From Bacteroidales bacterium UBA1187 (GTDB lineage Bacteria; Bacteroidota; Bacteroidia; Bacteroidales; Paludibacteraceae): a stretch of DNA of 64,000 nt. The notes below the pieces were generated by a model. That model had not been told where the DNA came from and searched no databases. It saw nothing but the letters and a program-made list of their open reading frames with translations. Of the stretch, positions 16,792-25,486 are shown in pieces. The stretch covers positions 8,398 through 72,397 of the forward strand of contig DBYL01000042.1 in assembly GCA_002309835.1 (NCBI GenBank), in the 5' to 3' direction. The translations under genes were made by a program, and so were the position numbers. Numbering within the stretch: the stretch's first letter is position 1; every line of letters starts with the position of its first letter.

Positions 16792-16822
16792 CAAATTTAC
16801 TAAAAATTTTCGACATGTGCAA
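16792..16822 (-). promoter_or_regulatory. Promoter of the small lipoprotein gene
   Basis: Minus-strand TAAATTTG (16792-16799) follows TTG (16820-16822) with a 20-bp spacer. The remaining ~145 bp up to the divergent promoter at 16967 shows no gene. Confidence 0.6.
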
Positions 16823-16966
16823 AAATATTTGCATATTTGAATGGAATGTATCTTCGGCACGCCCCTGAAGGGTATCCACTCCGAAGCTACAGTCGCACAT
16901 TAGTGCGAATAACAAGTCGTAATAGCCATAAAAAATCAAATAAATTAGATTTTTTGCCTCTTAGAC

Positions 16967-16997
16967 TTGTATATTCCAAATATTTTTCGTACCTTTG
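16967..16997 (+). promoter_or_regulatory. Promoter with start-site hairpin
   Basis: TTG (16967-16969), a 20-bp spacer and TACCTTTG (16990-16997). TGCGCGA-AA-TCGCGCA (16996-17011) overlaps its end and resembles the hairpin after the RhuM promoter. Confidence 0.7.
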
Positions 16998-17031
16998 CGC
17001 GAAATCGCGCACAAACAAAAATAACCAACCT

Positions 17032-18291
17032 ATGAAGAAAATAACGCTTACCACATGGTGGACGAATTTCCTGACCGGCGTGCTGGCAACGGCTATCGGT
17101 GTCGGTCTGACTTTCGGCGTGAATAACCTCGTCGAGCGCAATCGCCAGAAACAAGCGCAGCGCCAGGCCGCGATGATGGCCATCTACGACATCGATGAGA
17201 TGGCGCGTAAGTTCGAGATCTGCAAGACTCGCGAGGACGCTTTCTATCACGTAGCGATGTACCTGTTTTCCCATCAGGAGGAGCTGATGACGACCTCGAT
17301 GGACAGTCTATGGATGGCCTCGGAGTACTTGCATTACGACCCTGCTACGACACCAGAGTGGGTCGATGAGTCCACGGAGAAAGTGTTCACGACCAGCATG
17401 GACGCCATGACCAATATCGGAGATATCACCTTCTATCGCAACGTCCAGGAGTGTTATCATCTGCGTCGCGACTTGCTCAACCGGTTTGCGCAGAGTGCCA
17501 CGTTCCGCAAGCCCGTCACCGATGAGTTCATCACGGCCTTTCGCAAGACGCTCTCGTCCTCGGATATCAACCATGTGGGCATGATGGAGCACGATGCGCT
17601 CGCGCGTTTTGTGCAACTCATGTTCCGCCAGCCGGAAGTGGTGCTTTACCTCCAGAAGTTCCACACCCGCAATAATGAGTTCGATCGTTTCAGCGCGCAG
17701 ATACACCTGCTCAACCAAGAGAACAAATTCATCATGAATATATCGGACGCGGATATGAAACGCTATATCGAGACCTACGTCAATAAAGTCGTACCGGCTA
17801 CGGAGAAGCTGATCGTGGGCACATGGGAGAGTGTCCGCGGACCGAAGACCACCACCTGGGAGTTCCGCAAGGACGGCACGGCCACCTATAATGTGAGCAC
17901 CGAGATGCAACTGTCGCTCGTGTTCGAGGAGGAGAATATCAATGTGGCGGTACTCACGCCCCTGTCGTTTACGGCAGAAGGACGATGGGAACTATGGACC
18001 GACACCCTGGTGATACAACTCGACTCCGCCACCACGCAGTTACTGAGCTATGACTTCAATCTGGGCACGCTGCCTAAGTCGTTCATAGAGAGTAAAAAAG
18101 ACAGCATTGACATCATGGTGGAGCAGCATAAACAGGGTCTCTTCCAGTTTATCAAACAGACGGTTTCGCGGGCCGAAGGACATAAGACCTCGGTCAGCAA
18201 GACGGGGAATATGATGTTCTGGGAGGACCAACACACGCTGCCTTGGGGCGAGATCCAATCCGACAAACTCCAGTTCACCAAGAAGGACTAA
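17032..18291 (+). CDS. Membrane-anchored protein with C-terminal lipocalin-like domain
   Basis: The start at 17032 (MKKITL) was chosen because the promoter lies inside the longer frame that begins at 16837. The 419-residue product has one transmembrane helix near residues 12-30, a long helical region (residues ~35-260), and a C-terminal beta-rich part from ~265. That part begins I-V-G-T-W-E-S-V and W-E-F-R-K-D-G-T-A-T-Y, like lipocalin-type domains of Bacteroidota. It is probably anchored in the inner membrane with a periplasmic domain. No function is known. Confidence 0.85.
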   Translation: MKKITLTTWWTNFLTGVLATAIGVGLTFGVNNLVERNRQKQAQRQAAMMAIYDIDEMARKFEICKTREDAFYHVAMYLFSHQEELMTTSMDSLWMASEYLHYDPATTPEWVDESTEKVFTTSMDAMTNIGDITFYRNVQECYHLRRDLLNRFAQSATFRKPVTDEFITAFRKTLSSSDINHVGMMEHDALARFVQLMFRQPEVVLYLQKFHTRNNEFDRFSAQIHLLNQENKFIMNISDADMKRYIETYVNKVVPATEKLIVGTWESVRGPKTTTWEFRKDGTATYNVSTEMQLSLVFEEENINVAVLTPLSFTAEGRWELWTDTLVIQLDSATTQLLSYDFNLGTLPKSFIESKKDSIDIMVEQHKQGLFQFIKQTVSRAEGHKTSVSKTGNMMFWEDQHTLPWGEIQSDKLQFTKKD

Positions 18292-18323
18292 GTAATGGGC
18301 AAAATAGAGATTGGTCGGGATGC

Positions 18324-19193
18324 TTAAATCAATATTCGTGTTTGTTTGCGGTACTCGGCGTATTCCGGTTTGTTAGCCAACTGGCGCTTCTCCATCAGCG
18401 GAATACTGATGCCGAGGAACATAGCCGTCATGGCTATCGCTCCGCAGATGAACCAGTCAATACCGTTGAACGCGGCGTACATGATCCATATGCCCCACCA
18501 GAAAGAAATCTCACCGAAATAGTTTGGATGACGACCGTGTTTCCAAAGCCCGACATTACAACACTTACCCGGATGACCGGCTCGGAAATCATGTATCTGC
18601 TTGTCCGCTATCAGTTGGATCGTTGCGGCTGCGATGCAAACAAGGAAACCTATGATAAGCAGAACAAGGGTTAGAGGATTAGTGGTTAGTGGATTAGTGG
18701 TTTCAAATAGTTTCAGGCCCGGAAGCATAGCAGCAAAGACCACAAGGGTAGGCATCATGTTCAAGCCGAAGAGGTTGATTAGATGGAATACCAACGGATG
18801 TTGGCTGCGATATTTGGTGTACCGCCAGTCTTCATGCGCGATACCTTTGAACGTGATCGCCCAGTTGCGTGTGAGCCGCCAGCCCCAATACCACGAAGCG
18901 ATGAGCAACAGGATGACCGGCAACGACCATGTCCCTGTATAAAACGCCCATATGAGAAAAGCCACCGGCGGGAAGACACTCCAATAAGGGTCATAGACCG
19001 ACACGTTCTCATAGAGCAGACCGAACGCCCAGACGATGATCGTGGCCAGTACGTCCGCTAAAAAGAGCCGGATGAGAGGATTAGCGATGAGAGGGTTAGT
19101 GAAATTGAACAGCAGCACACCTGCCACGCCGGCAAGCGCATAGATGGCGGTTATGAGTGCTATGCTGCACCCTTTGGAGTAAGTACGTTTCAT
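18324..19193 (-). CDS. DUF1295-family membrane methyltransferase or reductase
   Basis: The start at 19193 lies 28 bp downstream of a promoter; the longer frame to 19352 would run through it. The 289-residue protein has about seven hydrophobic helices and the DUF1295/ICMT-like signature G-L-W-K-H-G-R-H-P-N-Y-F-G-E-I near residues 218-232, with the terminal I-P-L-M-E-K-R-Q-L. The family covers steroid 5-alpha reductase-like and isoprenylcysteine methyltransferase-like enzymes acting on lipids. Two short repeats have been inserted in frame: N-P-L-I-A-N-P-L-I near residue 35 and T-N-P-L-T-T-N-P-L-T near residue 170, both made of heptamer-type DNA. Confidence 0.88.
   Translation of the reverse strand: MKRTYSKGCSIALITAIYALAGVAGVLLFNFTNPLIANPLIRLFLADVLATIIVWAFGLLYENVSVYDPYWSVFPPVAFLIWAFYTGTWSLPVILLLIASWYWGWRLTRNWAITFKGIAHEDWRYTKYRSQHPLVFHLINLFGLNMMPTLVVFAAMLPGLKLFETTNPLTTNPLTLVLLIIGFLVCIAAATIQLIADKQIHDFRAGHPGKCCNVGLWKHGRHPNYFGEISFWWGIWIMYAAFNGIDWFICGAIAMTAMFLGISIPLMEKRQLANKPEYAEYRKQTRILI
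18668..18700. repeat. Heptamer tract inside the DUF1295 gene
   Basis: GGTTAG/GGATTAG units with 7-bp spacing, read on the minus strand as T-N-P-L-T-T-N-P-L-T. Confidence 0.8.
19071..19101. repeat. Second heptamer tract inside the DUF1295 gene
   Basis: GATGAGAGGATTAGCGATGA followed by GAGGGTTAGTG, encoding T-N-P-L-I-A-N-P-L-I on the minus strand. Confidence 0.75.
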
Positions 19194-19220
19194 AGATAAT
19201 GTTATTGTTAAATTCAGTGG

Positions 19221-19251
19221 CAAAGGTACTACAAAAAAATTGAAGTACCAA
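19221..19251 (-). promoter_or_regulatory. Promoter of the DUF1295 gene
   Basis: Minus-strand TACCTTTG (19221-19228) follows TTG (19249-19251) with a 20-bp spacer. A GC-rich hairpin-like sequence (CCCGCAAGCGGG, about 19309-19320) lies between this promoter and the divergent one at 19383. Confidence 0.65.
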
Positions 19252-19382
19252 ATAAATTGACAAAAAAAAGAGAAACAGAAACTGTTTTGTGTAACTTCGA
19301 CCCTCCCGCAAGCGGGGCGGTTATTTGTACCACAAAAATACTGCTTATGCAAACATAGACGATATTTTTTTTGCTAAAAGTC

Positions 19383-19413
19383 TTGCACATTCCAAATATT
19401 TGTTGTACCTTTG
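19383..19413 (+). promoter_or_regulatory. Promoter of the DUF177-rpmF unit
   Basis: TTG (19383-19385), a 20-bp spacer and TACCTTTG (19406-19413), 17 bp before the ATG at 19431. Confidence 0.75.
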
Positions 19414-19430
19414 CAGCCGATTTCGCACTT

Positions 19431-19883
19431 ATGAGCGAGCATGACCACTATATCATCGATTTGCAGCGCCTGCCGATAGGCACGCATTCATTTGATATTC
19501 AGCTCAATAACGATTTTTTTGCTTCTCTTGAGAAGACGGAGATCTTGAGTGGTGAGGTGGCTGCCACAGCGGTGCTTAATCTCCGGGAGGAGGACTATAC
19601 GCTCAACATTGCAGTTCACGGGACTGTATTTGTTGTGTGCGATAGATGCCTCGACCCGATGCCGATTGACATTGATGTTGATGATGAAATGATTGATTCT
19701 ATCAATGATGACGCGGCAGAGCCGCTTAATGATGAAATTGATCTATCATGGTTAGCATATGAAATAGTAAGTATCAATATTCCGCTCGTACACAGTCACC
19801 AAGCGGGTGAATGCAATAAGCAGATGGAACTTCTCCTCCATGATCACCTTTGTGACGAGTTGGAACCCGATGAGATAGTGTAA
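19431..19883 (+). CDS. DUF177 (YceD-like) protein
   Basis: The start at 19431 follows the promoter; an upstream frame start at 19371 would precede it. The 150-residue acidic protein has the YceD pattern: a C-D-R-C-L pair near residue 78, an acidic middle, and a late cysteine in H-Q-A-G-E-C-N. YceD-family genes sit directly before rpmF across bacteria, as here. In E. coli and in plants the family has been linked to 23S rRNA accumulation. A likely role is ribosome assembly. Confidence 0.9.
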   Translation: MSEHDHYIIDLQRLPIGTHSFDIQLNNDFFASLEKTEILSGEVAATAVLNLREEDYTLNIAVHGTVFVVCDRCLDPMPIDIDVDDEMIDSINDDAAEPLNDEIDLSWLAYEIVSINIPLVHSHQAGECNKQMELLLHDHLCDELEPDEIV

Positions 19884-19913
19884 AGTTTAAAGTTGAACGT
19901 TTAAAGTTTAAAG
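19881..19913. repeat. Heptamer-type tract after the DUF177 stop codon
   Basis: TAAAGTTTAAAG and GTTTAAAGTTTAAAG units start at the TAA of the DUF177 gene and end just before rpmF. Confidence 0.75.
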
Positions 19914-19916
19914 AAT

Positions 19917-20099
19917 ATGGCACATCCTAAAAGAAGACAATCGCACACCAGACAAGCGAAACGTCGTACCCATGACGTAGTGAAGGCTCCGACACTGGCA
20001 GTTTGCCCAAATTGCGGCGCACTTCACATCTACCACACCGTTTGCCCGTCTTGCGGCTACTATCGTGGTAAACTGGCGATCGAGAAAGCAGAAGCCTGA
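19917..20099 (+). CDS. rpmF: 50S ribosomal protein L32
   Basis: The 60-residue basic protein starts MAHPKRRQSHTRQAKRRTHD and carries C-P-N-C and C-P-S-C pairs near residues 30 and 48, as in zinc-binding L32. It is the usual neighbour of the DUF177 gene. The length is normal for the family. Confidence 0.97.
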   Translation: MAHPKRRQSHTRQAKRRTHDVVKAPTLAVCPNCGALHIYHTVCPSCGYYRGKLAIEKAEA

Positions 20100-20103
20100 T
20101 GAA

Positions 20104-20147
20104 AGGCAAGAGGCTAAAGGTTAGAGGTTAGAGGTTAAAGGTTAGAG
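20104..20147. repeat. Heptamer tract after rpmF
   Basis: AGAGGTT/AAAGGTT units at 7-bp spacing begin 4 bp after the rpmF stop. The rest of the gap holds a structured leader (20200-20236) with the perfect hairpin GTAACTC-GCGA-GAGTTAC (20219-20236), and a 17-bp tandem repeat of AAATTGAAGATTTAA type (20241-20271). Confidence 0.8.
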
Positions 20148-20279
20148 TAGCGATACTCGCCGCAGGACTTCGACCTCTTTACCTATTTTATTTTTATCAC
20201 GCGTACGTGAGTACGTGCGTAACTCGCGAGAGTTACATCTGAAATTGAAGATTTAAAATTGAAGATTTAAGAATTGACT

Positions 20280-21287
20280 ATGTACAACAACAATTTCAAC
20301 AATGATGGTGAGCGCAGACCACGTCCGCGTTTTCATCGTGACGGCGAGCAGGTGTCTCGTCCTCGTTTTCAGCGTGACGGTGAGCAACGTCCGCATTTCC
20401 GCACCGACGGCGAGCAACGTCCTCATTTCCGTACCGACGGTGAGCAGCGTCCGCATTTCCGCACCGACGGCGAGCAACGTCGTTCGTTCAACGGTAAGCG
20501 TCCGCAGCGCAATCACGGAGTTTATTCCGAGCGCAAGCAGCAGACCTACCGTCAGCAACATGAAGATCCTACCAAGCCTGTACGTTTGAATAAATATCTG
20601 GCAAATGCCGGTATCTGTTCGCGTCGTGAGGCCGATGATTTTATTCAGGCCGGTGTGATCACCGTGAATGGTCAGGTGGTAGATTCATTAGGCACCAAAG
20701 TGCTGCCGACGGATGAGATCCGTTTCCACGATCAGCCTGTTCGTCGTGAGCGCAAGGTATATATATTGCTGAACAAACCCAAGAACACCGTGACGACGAC
20801 GGATGATCCGCAAGAGCGTCACACCGTGATCGATATCGTTCGTAGCGCTTGCTCGGAGCGTATCTATCCTGTGGGGCGTCTGGACCGCAACACGACAGGT
20901 GTGCTGCTGCTGACCAATGACGGTGATTTGGCAGCAAAGCTGACTCATCCGAAATTTCATAAGAAGAAGATATACGCGGTGACGCTGGATCGTGAGTTAG
21001 ACGAGGTAGATGAGGCTATCGTTCGCACCGGTGTAGTGCTGGATGACGAGCGTATCGTTCCGGACGCGCTGGAGTTCCCGAAAGGCGACCGCAAGCATAT
21101 AGGTCTCGAGATCCACTCGGGTCAGAACCGCGTGGTGCGTCGTATATTCGAGAAAGTAGGGTATAAGGTGGTGAACCTCGACCGCGTGTCCTTCGCCGGT
21201 CTGACGAAGAAGAATGTAGGCCGCGGCAAATGGCGTTTCCTGACGCCGAAGGAAGTAGCCTTCCTCCAAATGGGAAATTTTGATTAA
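20280..21287 (+). CDS. rluB: RluB/RsuA-type 23S rRNA pseudouridine synthase with repetitive N-terminus
   Basis: The ATG at 20280 is preferred over a TTG two codons upstream. Residues ~1-95 are basic and low in complexity, with tandem copies of D-G-E-Q-R-P-H-F-R-T. An S4 RNA-binding domain follows (V-R-L-N-K-Y-L-A-N-A-G-I-C-S-R-R-E-A, ~100-150). The catalytic domain has G-R-L-D-R-N-T-T-G with Asp202. Enzymes of this group make single pseudouridines in 23S rRNA (RluB, RluE) or 16S rRNA (RsuA); the long N-terminal tail is typical of Bacteroidota RluB. The repeat number probably varies between strains. Confidence 0.88.
   Translation: MYNNNFNNDGERRPRPRFHRDGEQVSRPRFQRDGEQRPHFRTDGEQRPHFRTDGEQRPHFRTDGEQRRSFNGKRPQRNHGVYSERKQQTYRQQHEDPTKPVRLNKYLANAGICSRREADDFIQAGVITVNGQVVDSLGTKVLPTDEIRFHDQPVRRERKVYILLNKPKNTVTTTDDPQERHTVIDIVRSACSERIYPVGRLDRNTTGVLLLTNDGDLAAKLTHPKFHKKKIYAVTLDRELDEVDEAIVRTGVVLDDERIVPDALEFPKGDRKHIGLEIHSGQNRVVRRIFEKVGYKVVNLDRVSFAGLTKKNVGRGKWRFLTPKEVAFLQMGNFD
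20330..20480 (+). repeat. 30-bp coding tandem repeats in rluB
   Basis: Units encoding D-G-E-Q-R-P-H-F-R-T are repeated at 30-bp spacing; three are near identical and two more are diverged. Confidence 0.85.
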
Positions 21288-21310
21288 CAATCAGCAATTA
21301 GCAATTAGCC
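21288..21310. repeat. Heptamer tract after rluB
   Basis: AATCAGC-AATTAGC-AATTAGC units begin at the rluB stop and end at the TTG start of the exporter gene. Confidence 0.75.
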
Positions 21311-21311
21311 A

Positions 21312-24300
21312 TTGAAACGTTCGTTTCACTACATATTATTCGCCATTACGGTAGCGCTGTCGATCGTTGCCGGCATAATGATGTTCCATGTGAACGTCAA
21401 TGCCGACATGACGAAGTATCTGCCGGATGATTCGCAGATGAAGCGGGGCTTGGAGATCGTAACCTCGGAGTTCGGTTCTTCGGCCCAGATGTCCGGAGCG
21501 GATGTGCATGTCATGTTCGAAGGGGTGCGGCCCAAGGAGATTCCGGGTATCCGAACGCTTCTCGAGGCCTATCCGGACGTGCAGAGCGTCACCTATCGCT
21601 ATTCAACCGACAGCACGCACACGGTCTTTGATCTCGATGTGCCGAAGTCGGTCGATCAGAAAGAGTTAGGCAAGCAGATCAGCACGCGTTTTGGTGGAAA
21701 CTGCGTAGTGGAAACCAGCCAGGATGGCGCGACGCCGCCGATTTCGGTGATGATCATCGCGGCAGTGATGATCATGTTAGTGCTCTTTGTCATGGCACAA
21801 GCATGGTTTGAACCTGTTGTCATCCTCATGACAGCCGGCTTGGCCATCGTGCTCAACATGGGTACGAACGCGCTGTTGCCTTCCGTCTCCATCACAACGA
21901 ATTTCATCGGTTCCATCCTGCAGGCAGTCCTTTCGCTGGACTACTGTATCGTGCTGCTGAACCGCTATCGTCAGGAGCAAGACGAGCATACCGACCGGCG
22001 CACAGCTGTCATCGCGGCCAATAGGGCGATTCGTAAAGCCGCACCCTCTATCCTCTCATCGGCTTTCACGACGGTGGTAGGACTGCTGATGCTTTGTTTC
22101 ATGCGTCTGAAGATAGGCGCAGACATGGGTATCGTGCTGGCGAAGGGCGTGATCTGCTCGCTGATATGCACGTTCACCGCCATGCCGGCGCTGATGCTGC
22201 TCTTCCGTCGCACAATCAATGCGACCGCGAAGAAAGCGTATGTGCCGCCGACCGATAAGATGGCGATGTTCATCTCGCGGCATAAACTGCCGATGGCAAT
22301 CGGAGGCATTCTGCTCTTCTTCATCTCCTGGTTCTTTGCCGGCCGTACGACCATCTTCTTTTCCGCTGAAGCCGAGTCGCAGATAGAGAAGATATTCCCT
22401 GCTCCGAACCCGTTTGTGCTGGTCTATGACACGCAAGACGAGGACTCGGTGTACGGGCTGGTGGACAGACTGATGGAGCAGCCGGGTATCCAGTCGGTGA
22501 TCAGTTATCCAACGCTGATGAGTCAACCGCTGACACCGGCAGAGATGACGAACCATGTGGTGGGTCTGCTGACGAACTTCAAGGATATGATGCCGGAGGG
22601 TGCGACAGTGCCTCAAGAGGCATTGGATGTGCTCACACCGGAGATGGTGCAGATCGTCTATTACATGCGCCAGAAAGACTCGACGGAGATGCAGTTGGCC
22701 TTCCCGGATATCGCACGATTCCTGCACACCCACGTAGCTTCGAACCCGCTTTTATCGTCCTACCTGGACGACGACATGAAGAAGCAGATTGCAGACCTGC
22801 AGTCGATGCTGGAAGTGCCGGAGGATAAAGAAGCCTCTCCCAAGCCCTCCCCTGAAAGGGTTAGAGGATTAGAGGATGAGAGGGTTAGAGGATTAGAGGA
22901 TGAGAGGTTAGAGGATGAGGAAGTGGAGGCATTGCCACGGGAGACGATAGCGCCTATCGCGCACGGTCAGGCTCCGATGATGCATGTGGATTCGCTGGAG
23001 ATCCCGGAGATGGAGATTGAGCGAATACCTGTTGTGCCGTTTATGGAGCGACTGAACGCGACGCAGACCTCGGCTGTGACGGTCGAGATGCGTAAACTGA
23101 CGGATACAGCGGCTATCCGCTTGCCGATGTCGGTGAGCGAGATGTCTATCTATATGGGTTCGACACTCATCCAGACACGTCTGGTGTACGGCTATGCGGC
23201 AGGACATGTGAAGAAGATGACACCGCTGGAGTACGTGCATCTGCTCGTGGATGATCTGTTCAAACGTCCGGGGCTGGCCGGTATGGTGTCGGAAGAGCAA
23301 CGTACGCTGTTAGGTCAACGTGCGCACCTGATGGACTTGGCCGATGCGAACGCATCGCTCACGCCGAAGGCGTTGAATATCTTACTGCACGCTTTCGGAG
23401 TAGAGAACCTGACGGACGAGGAGTTGATGGCTATCGCTTATCCTCCGAAGCCCAAGCAGGAGCCGCAGATCACGCGTCATCCGAGTGAGCTGAACGTGGA
23501 GGAGATGGTGAGTGCCGTGACGGGAATGCAGTCGACGCTGCATAGCACGGATACGACGCGTGCCGTGATGGAGCAGAAGAAAGAAGAGGCGCATGAGAAA
23601 CCTGTCAAACGCGGTCCTTCGCGCGCCGACCAGCAAGCGGAACTGTTCACGGAACTGATGTTCGGCGGACACACCTATACGGCTGATCAGATGGCGACGA
23701 AGTTAGCCCGCCTGATGAAACTCTCGGATGTGAAGTCCGCGCCTGTGACGGCCGATCAGATGTCGCTGCTATATGACTATTACGGTTCTGTCAACAGCCG
23801 TTGCGACACCTTGCGCATGGGCTTCGGCGACCTGCTGACATATCTATGCGACACCTTGGTGTATGACCCGCGGTTGGCGGATGTATTGCCTGATTCAATT
23901 CAAACGCAAGCGAAGGATATTCACAGCCAAATATACAACGGTCTGGGACAGTTACGCCAACCGAACTACTCGCTACTCGTCGTTCTCTCGACGCTGCCGC
24001 CTGAGTCTCCTGAGACCTATGATTTCGTGGACACCCTCACGGCCATGGCGGACGCACGTATGGAGCATGAGCATTACTACGTAGGCGAATCGGTGATGTA
24101 CGCAGAGATGCGTGGCGGCTTTGACCATGAGATGAATGTGGTGACGCTGCTGACGATCCTGTCTATCTTCCTGATCGTAGCTGTCACCTTCCGTTCGGTG
24201 ATCGTGCCGACGATCCTGGTGATGACGGTCATGACGGCCGTGTATGTCAATGTGGTCGTGGCCGGTGTGGTTTCCGGACAGATGTTATACCTCGCTTACC

Positions 24301-24638
24301 TCATCGTACAGGCTATCCTGATGGGTGCGACCATCGACTACGGTATCCTCTTTGCGAACTACTACCGCGAGAGCCGTAAGACGATGCTGCCTGTGGATGC
24401 CGTGTGCGCGGCATATAGAGGTTCGATACGTACCATACTTACTTCCGGCCTGATCATGGTGATCGGTCCGGGAGCTATGGCGATAGCGATAGATGACCTG
24501 ATGATTAGCAATATCGTCGGCTGTCTGGCGGTAGGTGCGTTTATGGCCGTGGTACTGACGCTGACGGTGCTGCCGGCTGTGCTCGTGGCGCTCGATAAAT
24601 GGGTAGTGTACGGGAAGAAGAACCGGTTTAACGGATGA
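21312..24638 (+). CDS. MMPL/RND-superfamily exporter
   Basis: The start is a TTG; the first helix (residues 8-26) would be lost with any later ATG, so TTG is likely the true start. The 1108-residue protein has the RND layout twice: one helix, a large extracytoplasmic loop, then five or six helices (~160-340 and ~940-1100). The second cluster contains A-I-L-M-G-A-T-I-D-Y-G-I-L-F and the first S-L-D-Y-C-I-V-L-L. Members export lipids, hopanoids or peptides. At residues ~509-540, in the second loop, an inserted repeat reads P-S-P-E-R-V-R-G-L-E-D-E-R-V-R-G-L-E-D-E-R. It overlaps the ABC permease gene by 4 bp. Confidence 0.88.
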   Translation: MKRSFHYILFAITVALSIVAGIMMFHVNVNADMTKYLPDDSQMKRGLEIVTSEFGSSAQMSGADVHVMFEGVRPKEIPGIRTLLEAYPDVQSVTYRYSTDSTHTVFDLDVPKSVDQKELGKQISTRFGGNCVVETSQDGATPPISVMIIAAVMIMLVLFVMAQAWFEPVVILMTAGLAIVLNMGTNALLPSVSITTNFIGSILQAVLSLDYCIVLLNRYRQEQDEHTDRRTAVIAANRAIRKAAPSILSSAFTTVVGLLMLCFMRLKIGADMGIVLAKGVICSLICTFTAMPALMLLFRRTINATAKKAYVPPTDKMAMFISRHKLPMAIGGILLFFISWFFAGRTTIFFSAEAESQIEKIFPAPNPFVLVYDTQDEDSVYGLVDRLMEQPGIQSVISYPTLMSQPLTPAEMTNHVVGLLTNFKDMMPEGATVPQEALDVLTPEMVQIVYYMRQKDSTEMQLAFPDIARFLHTHVASNPLLSSYLDDDMKKQIADLQSMLEVPEDKEASPKPSPERVRGLEDERVRGLEDERLEDEEVEALPRETIAPIAHGQAPMMHVDSLEIPEMEIERIPVVPFMERLNATQTSAVTVEMRKLTDTAAIRLPMSVSEMSIYMGSTLIQTRLVYGYAAGHVKKMTPLEYVHLLVDDLFKRPGLAGMVSEEQRTLLGQRAHLMDLADANASLTPKALNILLHAFGVENLTDEELMAIAYPPKPKQEPQITRHPSELNVEEMVSAVTGMQSTLHSTDTTRAVMEQKKEEAHEKPVKRGPSRADQQAELFTELMFGGHTYTADQMATKLARLMKLSDVKSAPVTADQMSLLYDYYGSVNSRCDTLRMGFGDLLTYLCDTLVYDPRLADVLPDSIQTQAKDIHSQIYNGLGQLRQPNYSLLVVLSTLPPESPETYDFVDTLTAMADARMEHEHYYVGESVMYAEMRGGFDHEMNVVTLLTILSIFLIVAVTFRSVIVPTILVMTVMTAVYVNVVVAGVVSGQMLYLAYLIVQAILMGATIDYGILFANYYRESRKTMLPVDAVCAAYRGSIRTILTSGLIMVIGPGAMAIAIDDLMISNIVGCLAVGAFMAVVLTLTVLPAVLVALDKWVVYGKKNRFNG
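22858..22920. repeat. Heptamer-type tract inside the exporter gene
   Basis: GGTTAGAGGATTAGAGGATG units (variants of TTAGAGG) over ~60 bp keep the frame and encode R-G-L-E-D-E repeats. The preceding CCCAAGCCCTCCCCTGAAAG (P-K-P-S-P-E-R) looks like part of the same insertion. Confidence 0.9.
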
Positions 24639-25486
24639 GTGAAGATAAGAGTTGGGACATGACGATCACGCCGCGGGATAAGCTGCTGGCGATCGACTGG
24701 AAGGAACTATGGCGCTATCGCGACATGTTTGTGCTCTTCGTGCAACGTAACTTCCGCGTGGCGTACAAACAGACCATCCTCGGTCCTCTATGGTTCATCA
24801 TCACTCCTGTGCTGTCCGTCATCGTCTATGCGACGGTTTTCGGAGGCATCGCGAACATCCCGACCGATGGTATTCCGCCGATATTATTCTATCTGCTTGG
24901 TATCTCCGTTTGGGGTTATTTCTCCAGTTGTCTCAGCGCCACGTCTAACTCGTTTGTGACGAACGCGGATATCTTCGGCAAGGTCTATTTCCCGCGTATC
25001 ATCATGCCGCTGGTGGCGGTGACGACGAACCTGCTGACGTTTGCTATCCAACTCGCGATCTTCGCGGCATTCTATATCTATTATGCGGCTACGGGTACGG
25101 AACTGACTATTCATTGGCAGGTTGTGCTTTTCCCGTTTCTGATCATCCTGCTGGCCTTGATGGCGGTGGGATTCGGTATGATCTTCTCGTCGATGACGAC
25201 CAAATATCGCGACCTGCAGATCATGCTGGCGAAAATCATCTCGCTATGGGTGTATATCACGCCGGTCATCTATCCGCTGAGTTTGGTGACGAATGAGAAA
25301 TTGCATCTGGCGATGAGTCTGAACCCCGTGACACCGGTGATGGAGGCGATCAAGTATTCGCTGTTGGGACAAGGGCAGTTCAGTTGGCTATGGCTGGGCT
25401 ATAGCGCGGTGTTTACGCTGGTGCTGTTAGTTTTCGGTCTGATGCTATTTAATAAAGTGCAGAAAAGTTTCATGGACACGGTATGA
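24635..25486 (+). CDS. ABC-2 permease for polysaccharide or lipid-linked glycan export (1 of 2)
   Basis: The 283-residue protein has an N-terminal cytoplasmic segment and six helices, as in Wzm/TagG-type ABC-2 permeases. F-V-Q-R-N-F-R-V-A-Y-K-Q-T-I-L-G-P-L-W and F-G-K-V-Y-F-P-R-I-I-M-P are family landmarks. Its ATG overlaps the exporter stop (ATGA) and its end overlaps the next, paralogous permease. No ATPase gene is nearby. It probably forms the membrane part of an O-antigen, capsule or teichoic-acid-like exporter, perhaps as a heterodimer with its neighbour. Confidence 0.92.
   Translation: MSEDKSWDMTITPRDKLLAIDWKELWRYRDMFVLFVQRNFRVAYKQTILGPLWFIITPVLSVIVYATVFGGIANIPTDGIPPILFYLLGISVWGYFSSCLSATSNSFVTNADIFGKVYFPRIIMPLVAVTTNLLTFAIQLAIFAAFYIYYAATGTELTIHWQVVLFPFLIILLALMAVGFGMIFSSMTTKYRDLQIMLAKIISLWVYITPVIYPLSLVTNEKLHLAMSLNPVTPVMEAIKYSLLGQGQFSWLWLGYSAVFTLVLLVFGLMLFNKVQKSFMDTV

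Noticed and set aside
16837..17031. Upstream extension of the lipocalin-like gene
   Set aside because: The extension spans a promoter and shows no conserved sequence; the ATG at 17032 fits better.
20104..20271. Possible CRISPR-like repeat array after rpmF
   Set aside because: Units are 7 bp with no spacers and no cas genes; they belong to the heptamer tracts.
22056..22733. 225-codon minus-strand ORF
   Set aside because: Antisense to the MMPL exporter; its His/Arg-rich sequence is a frame artefact.
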